Origin: CANHVK01 sp044232905
Lineage (GTDB): Bacteria > Bacteroidota > Bacteroidia > Flavobacteriales_D > Crocinitomicaceae
DNA length: 64,000 nucleotides
Direction of reading: 5' to 3'
NCBI GenBank assembly: GCA_044232905.1
Contig: JBIIKZ010000003.1
Span: forward strand, 1 to 64,000
Below are positions 51,461 through 61,264 of this stretch, one piece after another (the first letter of the stretch is position 1; every line of letters starts with the position of its first letter). The translations under genes and the position numbers were made by a program. The notes under the pieces are model-generated. The model searched no databases. It worked only from the letters and a program-made list of their open reading frames with translations, and was not told where the DNA came from.

Positions 51461-51468
51461 TATATTTG
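51461..51468 (+). promoter_or_regulatory. Predicted dapD promoter -7 box
   Basis: TATATTTG 15 bp before the dapD ATG matches the Bacteroidota -7 consensus; a T-rich stretch (51442-51446) stands near the -33 position. Confidence 0.5.
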
Positions 51469-51483
51469 TTAAAAAAATTAATA

Positions 51484-52293
51484 ATGAGATCTATCATAGA
51501 AAGCGCATGGGAAAACCGTTCCCTTTTAGCAGATAAAAGCACAATACTAGCTATCGAACACGTTATTGAAGAATTAGATAAAGGAATCATTCGTGTTGCA
51601 GAACAATCGGATTCTGGGGAATGGACTACTAATGAATGGGTTAAGAAAGCAGTTATTTTATATTTCCCAATCCGTCAAATGGAAACTATCGAAGTTGGTC
51701 CATTTGAATTTCACGATAAAATGTTATTAAAAAAAGGATATAAACAACTAGGTGTTCGAGTTGTTCCGCATGCTATCGCACGTTATGGTGCCTACTTATC
51801 CAAAAATGTAATATTAATGCCTTCGTATGTTAACATTGGTGCTTATGTAGATGAAGGTACAATGGTAGACACATGGGCAACTGTTGGATCCTGTGCTCAA
51901 ATTGGAAAAAATGTCCATTTAAGTGGAGGTGTAGGAATTGGTGGTGTATTAGAACCTTTACAAGCTAGTCCAGTCATTATTGAAGATAATGCATTTATTG
52001 GTTCACGTAGTATTATCGTAGAAGGTGTTCGCGTTGGTAAAGAAGCGGTGATTGGAGCAAATGTATGTATAACAAAATCCACAAAAATCATCGATGTTAC
52101 TGGTGATAATCCGATTGAAACTGTTGGATATATTCCTGAAAGAAGTGTTGTTATACCTGGGAGCTACACGAAAAAATTCCCCGCAGGAGAATTCCAAGTG
52201 CCTTGTGCCTTAATTATTGGTAAACGAAAAGAAAGCACGAATTTAAAAACTTCTTTAAATGATGCATTACGCGAACACAACGTTGCTGTATAA
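51484..52293 (+). CDS. dapD: Tetrahydrodipicolinate N-succinyltransferase
   Basis: Starts at ATG 51484 (MRSIIESAWENRSLL), giving 269 residues. It has a left-handed beta-helix of hexapeptide repeats (VNIGAYVDEGTMVDTWATVG, GVGIGGVLEPLQASPVIIED) and the DapD-typical VVPHAIARYGAYL. It acylates tetrahydrodipicolinate with succinyl-CoA in the lysine and meso-diaminopimelate pathway. Divergent from ruvX. Confidence 0.96.
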   Translation: MRSIIESAWENRSLLADKSTILAIEHVIEELDKGIIRVAEQSDSGEWTTNEWVKKAVILYFPIRQMETIEVGPFEFHDKMLLKKGYKQLGVRVVPHAIARYGAYLSKNVILMPSYVNIGAYVDEGTMVDTWATVGSCAQIGKNVHLSGGVGIGGVLEPLQASPVIIEDNAFIGSRSIIVEGVRVGKEAVIGANVCITKSTKIIDVTGDNPIETVGYIPERSVVIPGSYTKKFPAGEFQVPCALIIGKRKESTNLKTSLNDALREHNVAV

Positions 52294-52405
52294 TGTGCGT
52301 CTTGTTAGTGATATAAAGAATAAAAAGGATTATTTATTTGTTAAAAAATTGTTTCTTTGTAATCAATTTAAGATTTTAGTAAAGTTTAATTAAAATACAA
52401 ACACC

Positions 52406-55198
52406 ATGAAATTACGTAATATTATTATGTTAATCGTAGTTCTAACAACTGGTTTCACCAGTTTGTTTGCTCAAAATTCAAACCAAGGATTCTCCTGTGG
52501 ACAAGCTGAAATGCAGCAGAAATTATGGGATAATAATCCGGATGCATACAAAGAGTATGAAAATATTTTAAAAAATTTAGACAAATTTGAAATAGAAGTT
52601 GACAAAAAACGAGGGGCAAAAAAATATATAATCCCGATTGTTTTCCATATTTTGCATGAAAATGGTTCAGAAAACATATCAGATGAACAAGTCAAAGATC
52701 AAGTTAGAATATTAAACTTGGACTTTAATAAATTGAATGCTGACACATCTAAAGTTCAACCTGAATTTAAAGATATAATTGCAAACTGTAATTTTGAATT
52801 TCGTTTGGCAACTAAAGATCCATTAGGTAATTGTACAAATGGAATTAACCATTATTATACGAATCTTACAAATAACGCAAGCGATAACTCCAAAATTAAC
52901 CAATGGAATAGAGCGCAATATTTAAATGTTTGGGTGGTTAAAACTATTGGTAAATCGGGCGTTGCAGGTTATGCATACTTTCCAAACAGCGCTGTTGGAC
53001 CATTCTTCAAAGGAGATGGTATTATTATTCTTCATAATTATATTGGATCTATTGGCACTTCAAATAACTATAGATCTAGAGCTTTAACGCATGAAATTGG
53101 TCACTATCTAGGTCTAGCACATGTATGGGGAAATAGTAATGACCCTGAAGTAAGCTGTGGCGATGATGGCATCACGGATACTCCAAAAACAAAAGGACAT
53201 ACTAGCTGTGTGAAATCTTCACTAAATGATACAAAACAAACGTGTGTAACAGGTTTAATTTTTAAATATTCTTTAGACAGCGTAAAAGTATCAAGTGGTT
53301 CAACTGACCCAACAAATCTAGATAAAACTGATTCAGCAACTTTCTCTGCATTTAAAGCTGTTGGGGTTTCTGCGAATTCTTCAACAAATAAAATCTTTGA
53401 ATTTACAAACTGGGGAATCGGTGGAGTTGATAAAGACACAACATATGCGAATCAAACTGGAACAATTGACAATCAAAAATACTATGAGTTCTCGGTAAGC
53501 CCAAAGAAAAATGGACTTTTGACGATTGATCAAATCAAATTCAAAACTTACAGAGATTCAAATGGTATAAAATCTTTTGCGGTAAGATCAAGTATTGATA
53601 ATTACAAATCAAACTTAGCTCTTTCTACTTCCAACACACAAATTACTCGAATCATAAACAATGAAGGCTATATTAAAAATGACTCAGCAAAATGGTTTAT
53701 TTCTACTGTTAAAACTTCAGGTAAAGATTTTCAAGATTTAACTACGAATGAAAAAGTAACTTTCCGCATCTATGGTTGGAATGCTGAAAAAGCAAATGGA
53801 TCATTTGGAATTGACTCTGTTGTTGTTTCAGGAAAAACTGGCGCCATAGAGAACATAGAAAACTACATGGAATATTCCTATTGTTCATACATGTTCACAA
53901 ACGAGCAAGCTAAATTAATGCGCTTTAATTTAGAAAGCTCGTTAAGCTCAAGAAACAATTTATGGACAGAAGCAAATTTAATTGCAACTGGTGTAAACGA
54001 ACCTAACCCAGTTGCAAATTGTATTCCTAAAGCGAATTTCAATATGACATTAAAAAAAGACAATCAAAATACTACTACCAATATTTGTGCTGGAAACACA
54101 GTTGTCTTTCACGATAATTCTGAAAATGCTACTCCAACCTCTAGAAAATGGTCTTTTGAAAATGGAACGCCAGCTACTTCTACAGATGCTAATCCTGAAG
54201 TAACTTTTGATAAAGCAGGTGGTCATAACGTTACTTTAATCGTAACAAATGAACAAGGATCTGATACATTATCCATCAATAATTATGTTTATGTTACAAC
54301 TTTTGCAACTGAAACAGGTTATTTATCCGAGAATTTTGAAAAAGGATATTCTTGGGATTGGGTAGTTGATGATAAAAACCTGAATTCATCAAGATTTGGT
54401 TTATCAACTAAATATGGCAAATCGAAAAGTCAATGTTTAAAACTAGATAACTACCGTGACCTTTCTAAATATCAATCGTACCAAGATGAATATTTTTACT
54501 ATGATCGTTTGGCAGGAACAAAACACGCTATCATTTCTCCAGCAATCAATTTAACTACCACTACGAATGTCAGTATATCGTTTGATTATGCATTCGCTAC
54601 TGATGCTTATTATGATTCTTTGATTACAGATCAACTAAATGTATATGTATCCAAAGATTGTGGAGAAAATTGGTCACTTAAAAAATCAATTGCTGGTCCT
54701 AAAGCAACAACGAGCTCTATTACTGTAAACACACTACTTACAGCTGGTAATTCAAGTGGATCTTCATTTTCACCGGAATCAGATGTTTTATGGAGAAATA
54801 TTTCAATACCTCTTTCCGTAAATTCTTCTGATACCAAGACACGTATCAAATTTGAATTTGTTCCTTCAAAATATGCTAACAACTTCTATATTGATAATGT
54901 AAATATTAATGGAGTTTTACAAATTGAAGAAAGTCCAATTACTAAAATGAACTTAAATGTTTATCCTAATCCAATGAATGAAAATGAAAACATTTCCATA
55001 AGCTACCAAGCAAATAATGAAAATGTAACATTTGAATTAATTGATGTACAAGGAAAAGTATTAGTAAAAGAAATAAACACAAACAAAAACACAACAGTTA
55101 ATCATACATTTAATAATACTAAATTAACTTCTGGATGTTATTTTTTGAAAGCTTCACAAGGTGAATTTACTTCCACTTTTAAAGTGGTAGTTTTATAA
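52406..55198 (+). CDS. Secreted M43 (pappalysin-like) metalloprotease, domain-inserted, T9SS
   Basis: A 930-residue protein: signal peptide (…TTGFTSLFAQN), M43 catalytic domain with H229-E-I-G-H233-x5-H239 (HEIGHYLGLAH) and Met-turn at M488 (NYMEYSYCSYMFT), a PKD-like domain at about 545-635 (ICAGNTVVFHDNSE), a further beta domain and a C-terminal type IX sorting domain (LNVYPNPMNENENIS). In ulilysin-like relatives the zinc site and Met-turn are only about 50 residues apart; here about 250. Residues about 290-480 form an inserted beta-sandwich-like domain (YYEFSVSPKKNGLLTIDQIK). It is a predicted extracellular protease. Confidence 0.9.
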   Translation: MKLRNIIMLIVVLTTGFTSLFAQNSNQGFSCGQAEMQQKLWDNNPDAYKEYENILKNLDKFEIEVDKKRGAKKYIIPIVFHILHENGSENISDEQVKDQVRILNLDFNKLNADTSKVQPEFKDIIANCNFEFRLATKDPLGNCTNGINHYYTNLTNNASDNSKINQWNRAQYLNVWVVKTIGKSGVAGYAYFPNSAVGPFFKGDGIIILHNYIGSIGTSNNYRSRALTHEIGHYLGLAHVWGNSNDPEVSCGDDGITDTPKTKGHTSCVKSSLNDTKQTCVTGLIFKYSLDSVKVSSGSTDPTNLDKTDSATFSAFKAVGVSANSSTNKIFEFTNWGIGGVDKDTTYANQTGTIDNQKYYEFSVSPKKNGLLTIDQIKFKTYRDSNGIKSFAVRSSIDNYKSNLALSTSNTQITRIINNEGYIKNDSAKWFISTVKTSGKDFQDLTTNEKVTFRIYGWNAEKANGSFGIDSVVVSGKTGAIENIENYMEYSYCSYMFTNEQAKLMRFNLESSLSSRNNLWTEANLIATGVNEPNPVANCIPKANFNMTLKKDNQNTTTNICAGNTVVFHDNSENATPTSRKWSFENGTPATSTDANPEVTFDKAGGHNVTLIVTNEQGSDTLSINNYVYVTTFATETGYLSENFEKGYSWDWVVDDKNLNSSRFGLSTKYGKSKSQCLKLDNYRDLSKYQSYQDEYFYYDRLAGTKHAIISPAINLTTTTNVSISFDYAFATDAYYDSLITDQLNVYVSKDCGENWSLKKSIAGPKATTSSITVNTLLTAGNSSGSSFSPESDVLWRNISIPLSVNSSDTKTRIKFEFVPSKYANNFYIDNVNINGVLQIEESPITKMNLNVYPNPMNENENISISYQANNENVTFELIDVQGKVLVKEINTNKNTTVNHTFNNTKLTSGCYFLKASQGEFTSTFKVVVL

Positions 55199-55218
55199 CA
55201 TTACGTATACAAAAAAAT

Positions 55219-55249
55219 AAGGGGGGTAATCAAATTGATTATCCCCCTT
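55219..55249. terminator. Bidirectional terminator between convergent genes
   Basis: AAGGGGGGTAATCAA pairs with TTGATTATCCCCCTT (one G·T). T-runs follow on the plus side and A-runs precede it, so it can stop both the protease and the MazG-like gene transcripts. Confidence 0.85.
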
Positions 55250-55275
55250 GTTTTTGTACTTTTTAATAAAGTATT

Positions 55276-55662
55276 CTATTTATCTAAAACAGTTTTGATA
55301 TCTGGCTTAAAATAACGATTCGACTTCAATATTTTACCATCTTCTCTAAAAATAGGCTTCCCTTGCTCGTCTAACTTACTCATATTAGAACGTTGAATTT
55401 CCTCGAAAACTTCTTCAATTTTGTACTGTAACCCGTGCTTTAAGATTGTTCCACAAAGAATATAAAGTTGATCCCCTAAAGCATCTGCAATCTCTACAAT
55501 GTCATTGTTTTTAGCAGCCTCTAAATATTCTTCATTTTCTTCTTTCATGAGGTTATAACGCAAGATAATCTCCTCTTCTGTCAACTTTGTTGTAGGGAGG
55601 TAATTATTTGCTATTCCAAACGCATTATGAAAATCCTCCACATGTTTAATTATTTTTTTCAT
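55276..55662 (-). CDS. MazG-like nucleotide pyrophosphohydrolase
   Basis: A 128-residue all-alpha protein. It has the EExxE…ExxD metal-binding pattern of the MazG/PRA-PH superfamily: EENEEYLEAAKNNDIVEIAD followed by ALGDQLYILCGT. It probably hydrolyses a (d)NTP or related nucleotide to a monophosphate and PPi. Downstream of the polyprenyl synthase gene with a 12-bp gap, so co-transcribed. Confidence 0.85.
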   Translation of the reverse strand: MKKIIKHVEDFHNAFGIANNYLPTTKLTEEEIILRYNLMKEENEEYLEAAKNNDIVEIADALGDQLYILCGTILKHGLQYKIEEVFEEIQRSNMSKLDEQGKPIFREDGKILKSNRYFKPDIKTVLDK

Positions 55663-55674
55663 CTTATTATTTGT

Positions 55675-56643
55675 TTATACTTCTCTTTGGAATAAATATT
55701 CGGACAATTCAACAAGCGTTTTTTTTCTTATAGATGACACAGAAATTTCTTTTAGAGCTCCTAGTGCCTTATCCTGATAAAAAGTCATTTGCTCACGTGC
55801 AAAAGCTAAAACACCTAATGTATCAAACATAGATTTAGCTGTCTCTATTTTGAGCAAATGATCATCCATTAACAACATTTCATCTACATTGATTTCTGAA
55901 TTAAGTTGCGCGACCTCTAATGCTTTTAACAATAAAAGAGTTTTTTTATTTGCAATAATATCCCCCCCTATTTGTTTTCCGAATTTTTCAGGATCACCAT
56001 ATAAATCCAAGATATCATCCTGAATCTGAAACGCAATTCCTAAATTTTGACCGAATTCGTAAATTAATTTACGATCTTCCTCCGAAGCATCGGAAACAAT
56101 GGCTCCAAACGCTAAAGCACAACCTAATAAAACAGAAGTTTTAAGTCGAATCATTTCAATATATTCTTCAATTGAAACTTCATCTCTTGACTCAAAATCC
56201 ATATCCAGCTGCTGCCCTTCACAAACTTCCACTGCTGTCTGATTAAACAAATCTAATAAGGCTGGTATATGTCTTGCTTCTTGCTTTGCTAAAGCTTGAT
56301 ATGCTTTTATTAGTAAAACATCCCCTGAAAGAATGGCGATATCATCATTCCATTTTAAATGAACCGTTTGTTTACCCCTACGTAAAGGAGCCTTATCCAT
56401 AATATCATCATGGATTAACGAAAAATTATGAAATAATTCAACTGCAAAAGAAGCATGAATGGCATTTTCTTTAGGTAGTCCAAACATTTCAGAAGCCATC
56501 AAAGTCAACAATGGTCGAATTCGCTTACCTCCTAATTGTAAGAAATATACCAAAGGTTGATACAGATTTTCAGGAGAATTTGGAAACTGATACTTTCCAA
56601 TCTCATTTTCAAAATAAACGGAGTACGTAGATAAAGACTCCAT
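55675..56643 (-). CDS. Polyprenyl diphosphate synthase (FPP/GGPP type)
   Basis: A 322-residue trans-prenyltransferase with the first Asp-rich motif in HDDIMDKAPLRRG and the second in FQIQDDILDLYGD. Residues before the first motif (ELFHNFSLI) include aromatic side chains that set chain length; this suggests C15-C20 products, although it cannot be read exactly. It could provide GGPP for the crt operon. It overlaps rmlA by one base. Confidence 0.9.
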   Translation of the reverse strand: MESLSTYSVYFENEIGKYQFPNSPENLYQPLVYFLQLGGKRIRPLLTLMASEMFGLPKENAIHASFAVELFHNFSLIHDDIMDKAPLRRGKQTVHLKWNDDIAILSGDVLLIKAYQALAKQEARHIPALLDLFNQTAVEVCEGQQLDMDFESRDEVSIEEYIEMIRLKTSVLLGCALAFGAIVSDASEEDRKLIYEFGQNLGIAFQIQDDILDLYGDPEKFGKQIGGDIIANKKTLLLLKALEVAQLNSEINVDEMLLMDDHLLKIETAKSMFDTLGVLAFAREQMTFYQDKALGALKEISVSSIRKKTLVELSEYLFQREV

Positions 56644-57503
56644 TAAGCTATTATCGACATTAAATAAGTACCATAACCACTTTTAACTAATGGTTTTGCA
56701 ATATCCATTAATTGTTCTTTTGAAATAAATCCATTTCTATAAGCAATTTCTTCGATACATCCGATTTTCAGAGCTTGACGTTCTTCAATTACCTGAACAA
56801 ATTGTCCTGCTTGCATTAATGAAGGGAATGTTCCTGTATCTAACCAAGCTGTACCGCGACTTAACATGGAAACTTTTAATTTTTTACGTCTTAAATATTC
56901 GGTATTAACATCTGTTATTTCGTATTCACCTCGCGCAGATGGCTCAAGACTTTTAGCTATTTCTATTACCGAATTATCGTAAAAATAAAGTCCTGGAACT
57001 GCGTAATTTGAACGTGGTTTTTCTGGTTTTTCTTCAATAGAAAGAGCATTCATTGCTTCATCAAATTCAACTACACCATAACGTTCAGGATCACTCACAT
57101 GGTAAGCATACACAATTCCACCATCTGGATTTAAATTTTCCTTCAATAATTCATGCATTCCAGCACCATAGAAAATATTATCGCCTAAAATTAAAGCAAC
57201 ACTATCTGACCCAATGAATTTCTCACCAATCACAAACGCTTGTGCTAATCCATTTGGCTCTGGTTGTTCTGCATATTCAAAAGTACAACCCAAACGACTA
57301 CCATCTCCTAACAAACGTTTAAAATGTGGTAAATCGTGTGGTGTAGAAATAATTAAAATTTCTTTGATACCTGCTCCCATCAATACCGATAAAGGATAAT
57401 ATATCATTGGTTTATCATAAATTGGCATTAACTGCTTACTTATTGCTAATGTTAACGGATGTAATCTTGTACCAGAACCTCCGGCTAAAATGATTCCTTT
57501 CAT
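56643..57503 (-). CDS. rmlA: Glucose-1-phosphate thymidylyltransferase
   Basis: A 286-residue nucleotidyltransferase with the N-terminal motif GGSGTRLHPLT and KQLMPIYDKPM, then GDNIFYG and the C-terminal RGTAWLDTGT. It makes dTDP-glucose for the dTDP-rhamnose pathway. The other rml genes are not in this window. One-base overlap with the next gene. Confidence 0.95.
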   Translation of the reverse strand: MKGIILAGGSGTRLHPLTLAISKQLMPIYDKPMIYYPLSVLMGAGIKEILIISTPHDLPHFKRLLGDGSRLGCTFEYAEQPEPNGLAQAFVIGEKFIGSDSVALILGDNIFYGAGMHELLKENLNPDGGIVYAYHVSDPERYGVVEFDEAMNALSIEEKPEKPRSNYAVPGLYFYDNSVIEIAKSLEPSARGEYEITDVNTEYLRRKKLKVSMLSRGTAWLDTGTFPSLMQAGQFVQVIEERQALKIGCIEEIAYRNGFISKEQLMDIAKPLVKSGYGTYLMSIIA

Positions 57504-57577
57504 ATTTTCTAACTAGTTTATCGTATTTTATAAGAACAAGGAACTAAAATATTAAAAAAAAATCATAACCAAATACA

Positions 57578-58249
57578 TTATGGATATTGATTTAAAATTC
57601 CCGTATCAAAAGGAGTCCAAAAACACGCTTTTTTATTCGAATATTTTAATGCACGATTGGTCCATGTATTGCATGTACTAAAAAGATGGTAACTTCCAGT
57701 TGCCTCATAAAAAGCATCATTTGTTCCATAAACGGCATTGGTTGGAATAAAAATAGAACTACCTTTATTTGTGCTAATTGTTCGTTTAATATAACGAACT
57801 AATAAAGCGTATTCTTTTTGTGTCATCGGAATCTTTCTACAAGTACTCGAGACTTGAACAGAATCTAGATATGTAGTGTGTAGGGCAGAGGTACTTAATC
57901 CAAACATCGCCTTAAAAGCAGTACTAAAAGTTAAATCATCCCAGGTCGGTGTGTTTAAAAAAAAACCTTTATCTCCCCACCCCAAAGCTAATAATTTTGA
58001 TGTAGTATCTTTATCTTTCGTATTCGTATACGGGAAAATATTTGACCAATCGATTATCCTAGTTTTTACAGGAACCACTACATCCGTATGCACACCATTA
58101 GATTTTACATATACGATTATATTTCCAGTCTTTGAAATTGCCTCATTCACAGTAATTCGCGCACAAATAAAAGCAGAACTCAAATAAAATACAATTAAAA
58201 AAAGAAAACTAACTAAAACGTAAAGTAGGATTCTAAAACCTTTTTTCAT
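57578..58249 (-). CDS. DUF2459 (TIGR02117-like) membrane-anchored protein
   Basis: A 223-residue protein with an N-terminal span (ILLYVLVSFLFLIVFYLSSA) and the family landmarks SNGVHTDVVVPV, LGWGDKGFFLNTP and STCNTWTNRALK. The conserved His, Asp and Cys residues hint at a papain/NlpC-like hydrolase fold, which is inference. It is the last gene of the minus-strand PHA group, 6 bp after the patatin gene. Confidence 0.8.
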   Translation of the reverse strand: MKKGFRILLYVLVSFLFLIVFYLSSAFICARITVNEAISKTGNIIVYVKSNGVHTDVVVPVKTRIIDWSNIFPYTNTKDKDTTSKLLALGWGDKGFFLNTPTWDDLTFSTAFKAMFGLSTSALHTTYLDSVQVSSTCRKIPMTQKEYALLVRYIKRTISTNKGSSIFIPTNAVYGTNDAFYEATGSYHLFSTCNTWTNRALKYSNKKACFWTPFDTGILNQYP

Positions 58250-58255
58250 ATTTCA

Positions 58256-59281
58256 TTAATACTTGTCAAAGAAATGCTTTTCAACATCAAACGTTGACTT
58301 AACACCAACTAAATGGTATTCTTCTTGCAGCCATTTTTCAGCATAAATTCTACCCTTTTGTTTCAACTCGAGTAAAAATTCCCAAGAAGTGTTCATTTTA
58401 CTGGAATGTTTCATATGTCCTAAGGCTTCATGTGCCGAAATAGAATGCACAAAAATCTCTCTAGAATATTTCCCGTCTTGTAAATCTACCCCCTTACGAA
58501 CTAATTCATTTCGATAATGAATCAATTTCATTTCGTTGATTAAACTACTATTAAAACAAATTTCGGTTATCCTATCTTCGATATCACGTGCTGAAGTAGG
58601 TACTTCTTTGATATTGATAGAATTAATCTTAACCAACAATAAATCGTGAATATCCGTATTTTCAATTAAGGGAAATAAAGGGGGATTCCCCATATAGCCT
58701 CCATCCCAATAAAATTCACCATCAATTTCCACTGCTTGAAACAAATACGGCAAACAAGCAGAAGCTAAAACAGCATCAACAGTCATTTCAGCATTTGAAA
58801 AAACTTTTGCTCTATTCGTCTTTACATTCGTAGCACAAACAAATAGACGCTTTTTGTTATAACGTCTCAACTCCTCAAAATCTACTAGATTATTAAGAAT
58901 TTCACGTAATGGATTAATATTTGCCGGATTCATTTGGTAAGGCGACAAAAATTGCGTCATTGCATTAAACATCATGTAACCAGGAGTATTATGCATATCT
59001 CCATTGGAAAACATAGAATCCATAAAGGATGGTTTAAACATCACATTTCCTGAAAGTGCAATCTCCTTCCAAAGACGATCTAATAATTCTTTTGCCTTTG
59101 CTTTACCTCCAATATGTAATCCATACGCGGTAACAACAGCATTTATAGCTCCAGCACTTGTACCAACCATTCCGTCAGCAACAATTTCATCTACCTCTAA
59201 CAAACGATCCAATACACCCCACGTAAACGCACCATGCGCTCCGCCTCCTTGTAATGCAACTCCTACATGTTTTTCTTTCAT
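58256..59281 (-). CDS. Patatin-like phospholipase, possibly in PHA mobilisation
   Basis: A 341-residue patatin-family hydrolase. Visible are the oxyanion GGGAHGAF, nucleophile GTSAGA (Ser of GxSxG) and catalytic Asp in DGGYMGNPP. No signal peptide. The gene follows 3-hydroxybutyrate dehydrogenase with a 6-bp gap, the same pairing as the bdhA-patD operon of Legionella pneumophila, which is linked to PHB use. Activity on polymer granules or their lipid/protein coat is therefore plausible, but unproven here. Confidence 0.85.
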   Translation of the reverse strand: MKEKHVGVALQGGGAHGAFTWGVLDRLLEVDEIVADGMVGTSAGAINAVVTAYGLHIGGKAKAKELLDRLWKEIALSGNVMFKPSFMDSMFSNGDMHNTPGYMMFNAMTQFLSPYQMNPANINPLREILNNLVDFEELRRYNKKRLFVCATNVKTNRAKVFSNAEMTVDAVLASACLPYLFQAVEIDGEFYWDGGYMGNPPLFPLIENTDIHDLLLVKINSINIKEVPTSARDIEDRITEICFNSSLINEMKLIHYRNELVRKGVDLQDGKYSREIFVHSISAHEALGHMKHSSKMNTSWEFLLELKQKGRIYAEKWLQEEYHLVGVKSTFDVEKHFFDKY

Positions 59282-59287
59282 AGTTAT

Positions 59288-60064
59288 TTATTGTGCGGTC
59301 CAACCACCATCAACAGGCATAGCAATGCCCGTAATTAATTTTCCTGATTCAGATGCTAAAAAAACAGCTAAACTTCCTAATGATTCAACAGTTACAAATT
59401 CTTTTACGGCATGTTTTTCCAACATAATCTTTGAAATAACTTCGTCTTCTGGAATACCATGTGCTATTGCCTGTTCTTTAATTTGCTTTTCAACCAAAGG
59501 TGTTTTAACGTACCCAGGACAAATTGCATTTACAGTTATTCCAAATGGAGCTCCTTCAAGACCAAGCGTCTTTGTCATTCCAACAACTCCATGCTTAGCA
59601 GTTACATATGCGGACTTAAACGGAGAAGCCACCAAACCATGTGCAGATGCTATGTTAATAATTCTACCAAACCCTCTTTTCTTCATACCTTTCCACACTC
59701 CTTTAGAAGCATGGAAAACAGAATTCATATTAATATCAATAATTGCATTCCATTTATCTACCGGAAAATCTTCAATTGGAGAAACAAATTGTATTCCAGC
59801 ATTATTCACCAAAACATCCACATGTCCAAATGTTGATTCCACCTCTTGTATCATTTGGATAATTTGATCCGGATTACGTAAGTCAGCACCATAAAAATGC
59901 GTTTTTACTCCATAGGTTTGACCAACTTCTTGAGCTATTTCAGCACCATTCTCTTCTAATCCATTAAAAGCAATCGCATATCCTACCTTCGCAAATTCTT
60001 TTGCAATACCAAGACCAATACCGCTTGTACTACCAGTAATTAAAGCAACTTTCATATTATGCAT
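59288..60064 (-). CDS. bdhA: 3-hydroxybutyrate dehydrogenase
   Basis: A 258-residue short-chain dehydrogenase. NAD site ITGSTSGIGLG, the NNAGIQFVSP motif, and the active site IINIASAHGLVASPFKSAYV then TAKHG (Ser…YxxxK). The HGLVASPFKSAYVTAKHG segment and the C-terminal PVDGGWTAQ are typical of D-3-hydroxybutyrate dehydrogenases. It oxidises 3-hydroxybutyrate to acetoacetate. The start could also be the Met three codons in; either way it overlaps or abuts the hydrolase gene upstream. Confidence 0.92.
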   Translation of the reverse strand: MHNMKVALITGSTSGIGLGIAKEFAKVGYAIAFNGLEENGAEIAQEVGQTYGVKTHFYGADLRNPDQIIQMIQEVESTFGHVDVLVNNAGIQFVSPIEDFPVDKWNAIIDINMNSVFHASKGVWKGMKKRGFGRIINIASAHGLVASPFKSAYVTAKHGVVGMTKTLGLEGAPFGITVNAICPGYVKTPLVEKQIKEQAIAHGIPEDEVISKIMLEKHAVKEFVTVESLGSLAVFLASESGKLITGIAMPVDGGWTAQ

Positions 60065-60854
60065 TTAAAAATTTCACAATTATTTCTGAAACTAATTTAA
60101 CCTCCTCCAAATTTAGCGTATGTCCTGCATTTTCAACTACAACAAACTGACTATTTGTAATATGATCAGCTACTGACTTACTAAGATCCACGGAAAACAA
60201 AGCATCTTGTCTTCCATGTATTACTATCGTAGGTGCAATTATCTTAGTTAAACTAGGACGGTAATCACTACGTGCTTGAGTTGCATCCATTAATTTACCA
60301 AGAGCAGTTGCATCCACCACATCTTTTCTAGCAGCTTTTAACATTTCTATTGGAATTAGGGGATGTGAAAAATAAGAAGTTCCAAGTACAAATGGTAACA
60401 TAACATCTAACATTAAACCATAACCTCCAAAATCTAATGCCCTCCTCCATGACAATTCAATTGCTTCATAATAAGGTGTTTTGTGCGCAAAAGTAGACAT
60501 CAAGCATAATTTAACCACCCGTTCAGGATGATTAACCCCTAAATGTTGCGCAACTAAACTGCCGTAAGACAAACCTGTAAACGATGCTTTGTCTATGTGA
60601 AGCGTGTCCAAAACGGCTAACACATCTCTTGCATGTTGATCAAAATCTCGAACTTCTCCAGTTTTATCGGATTCTCCTTGAAAAATAAAATCTAACACAA
60701 TGATTCTATACTCCTTTTCAAAATAAGGAATCATGAATGCCCAAGCAATTGTTGATTGCGAAAGACCATTCAAAAACACTATTGACTTTGTGGAAATATG
60801 ATTTCCCAATACCTCAAAATAGATCGACTTTGAATCTTCTGTTTTACAAATCAC
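60057..60854 (-). CDS. Alpha/beta-hydrolase in the PHA cluster
   Basis: A 265-residue soluble hydrolase. FLNGLSQST (oxyanion loop), GLSYGSLVAQHLG (GxSxG nucleophile), a late Asp in HGRQDALF and the C-terminal His in ENAGHTLNLEE complete the triad. It is co-transcribed with phaJ (4-bp overlap) and bdhA (8-bp overlap). A role as 3-hydroxybutyrate-oligomer hydrolase or PHA depolymerase is inferred from position only. Confidence 0.82.
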   Translation of the reverse strand: MICKTEDSKSIYFEVLGNHISTKSIVFLNGLSQSTIAWAFMIPYFEKEYRIIVLDFIFQGESDKTGEVRDFDQHARDVLAVLDTLHIDKASFTGLSYGSLVAQHLGVNHPERVVKLCLMSTFAHKTPYYEAIELSWRRALDFGGYGLMLDVMLPFVLGTSYFSHPLIPIEMLKAARKDVVDATALGKLMDATQARSDYRPSLTKIIAPTIVIHGRQDALFSVDLSKSVADHITNSQFVVVENAGHTLNLEEVKLVSEIIVKFLNA

Positions 60855-61264
60855 ACATCAATTTTTTCAATATTCATAACTACAGCCTCACCCACAACCA
60901 CTTTCTTTCCTTCATTAGTAAGTATCGTGGTCGAGATACGTGCACGGTTTTTCTCTAAAATTTCCATCACCTCAAAATGAGCTTCATAGATAACATCTAC
61001 GTACATTGGTTTCAAAAAATTAACCGACTGACTCAAATAAATTGTTCCCTCACCAGGAAATAACGTTCCAAAAACTTTTGAAAAGACACAAGCACCTAAC
61101 ATGCCATGCATAATTCTAGTTTTAAAAATAGTTTTGGAAGCAAATTCCTCATCTAAATGAACAGGATTATTATCCCCTGTTACACGTGCAAAATCGGCAA
61201 CATCTTGTTGACTAAATGAGAAATTAGTTGAAAATGTTTGATTTAAATGTAACTTTTCACTCAT
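60851..61264 (-). CDS. phaJ: MaoC-like (R)-enoyl-CoA hydratase
   Basis: A 137-residue hot-dog protein. The hydratase motif is FARVTGDNNPVHLDEEFA (D and H catalytic) followed by IMHGMLGACVFSKVFGTLFP. PhaJ-type hydratases convert enoyl-CoA from beta-oxidation to (R)-3-hydroxyacyl-CoA for PHA synthase. It is the first gene of the minus-strand PHA group, divergent from phaB. Confidence 0.88.
   Translation of the reverse strand: MSEKLHLNQTFSTNFSFSQQDVADFARVTGDNNPVHLDEEFASKTIFKTRIMHGMLGACVFSKVFGTLFPGEGTIYLSQSVNFLKPMYVDVIYEAHFEVMEILEKNRARISTTILTNEGKKVVVGEAVVMNIEKIDV

Noticed and set aside
59004..59867. Plus-strand frame of 287 codons opposite the patatin and bdhA genes
   Set aside because: It spans two genes with complete catalytic motifs on the other strand and has no recognisable domain.
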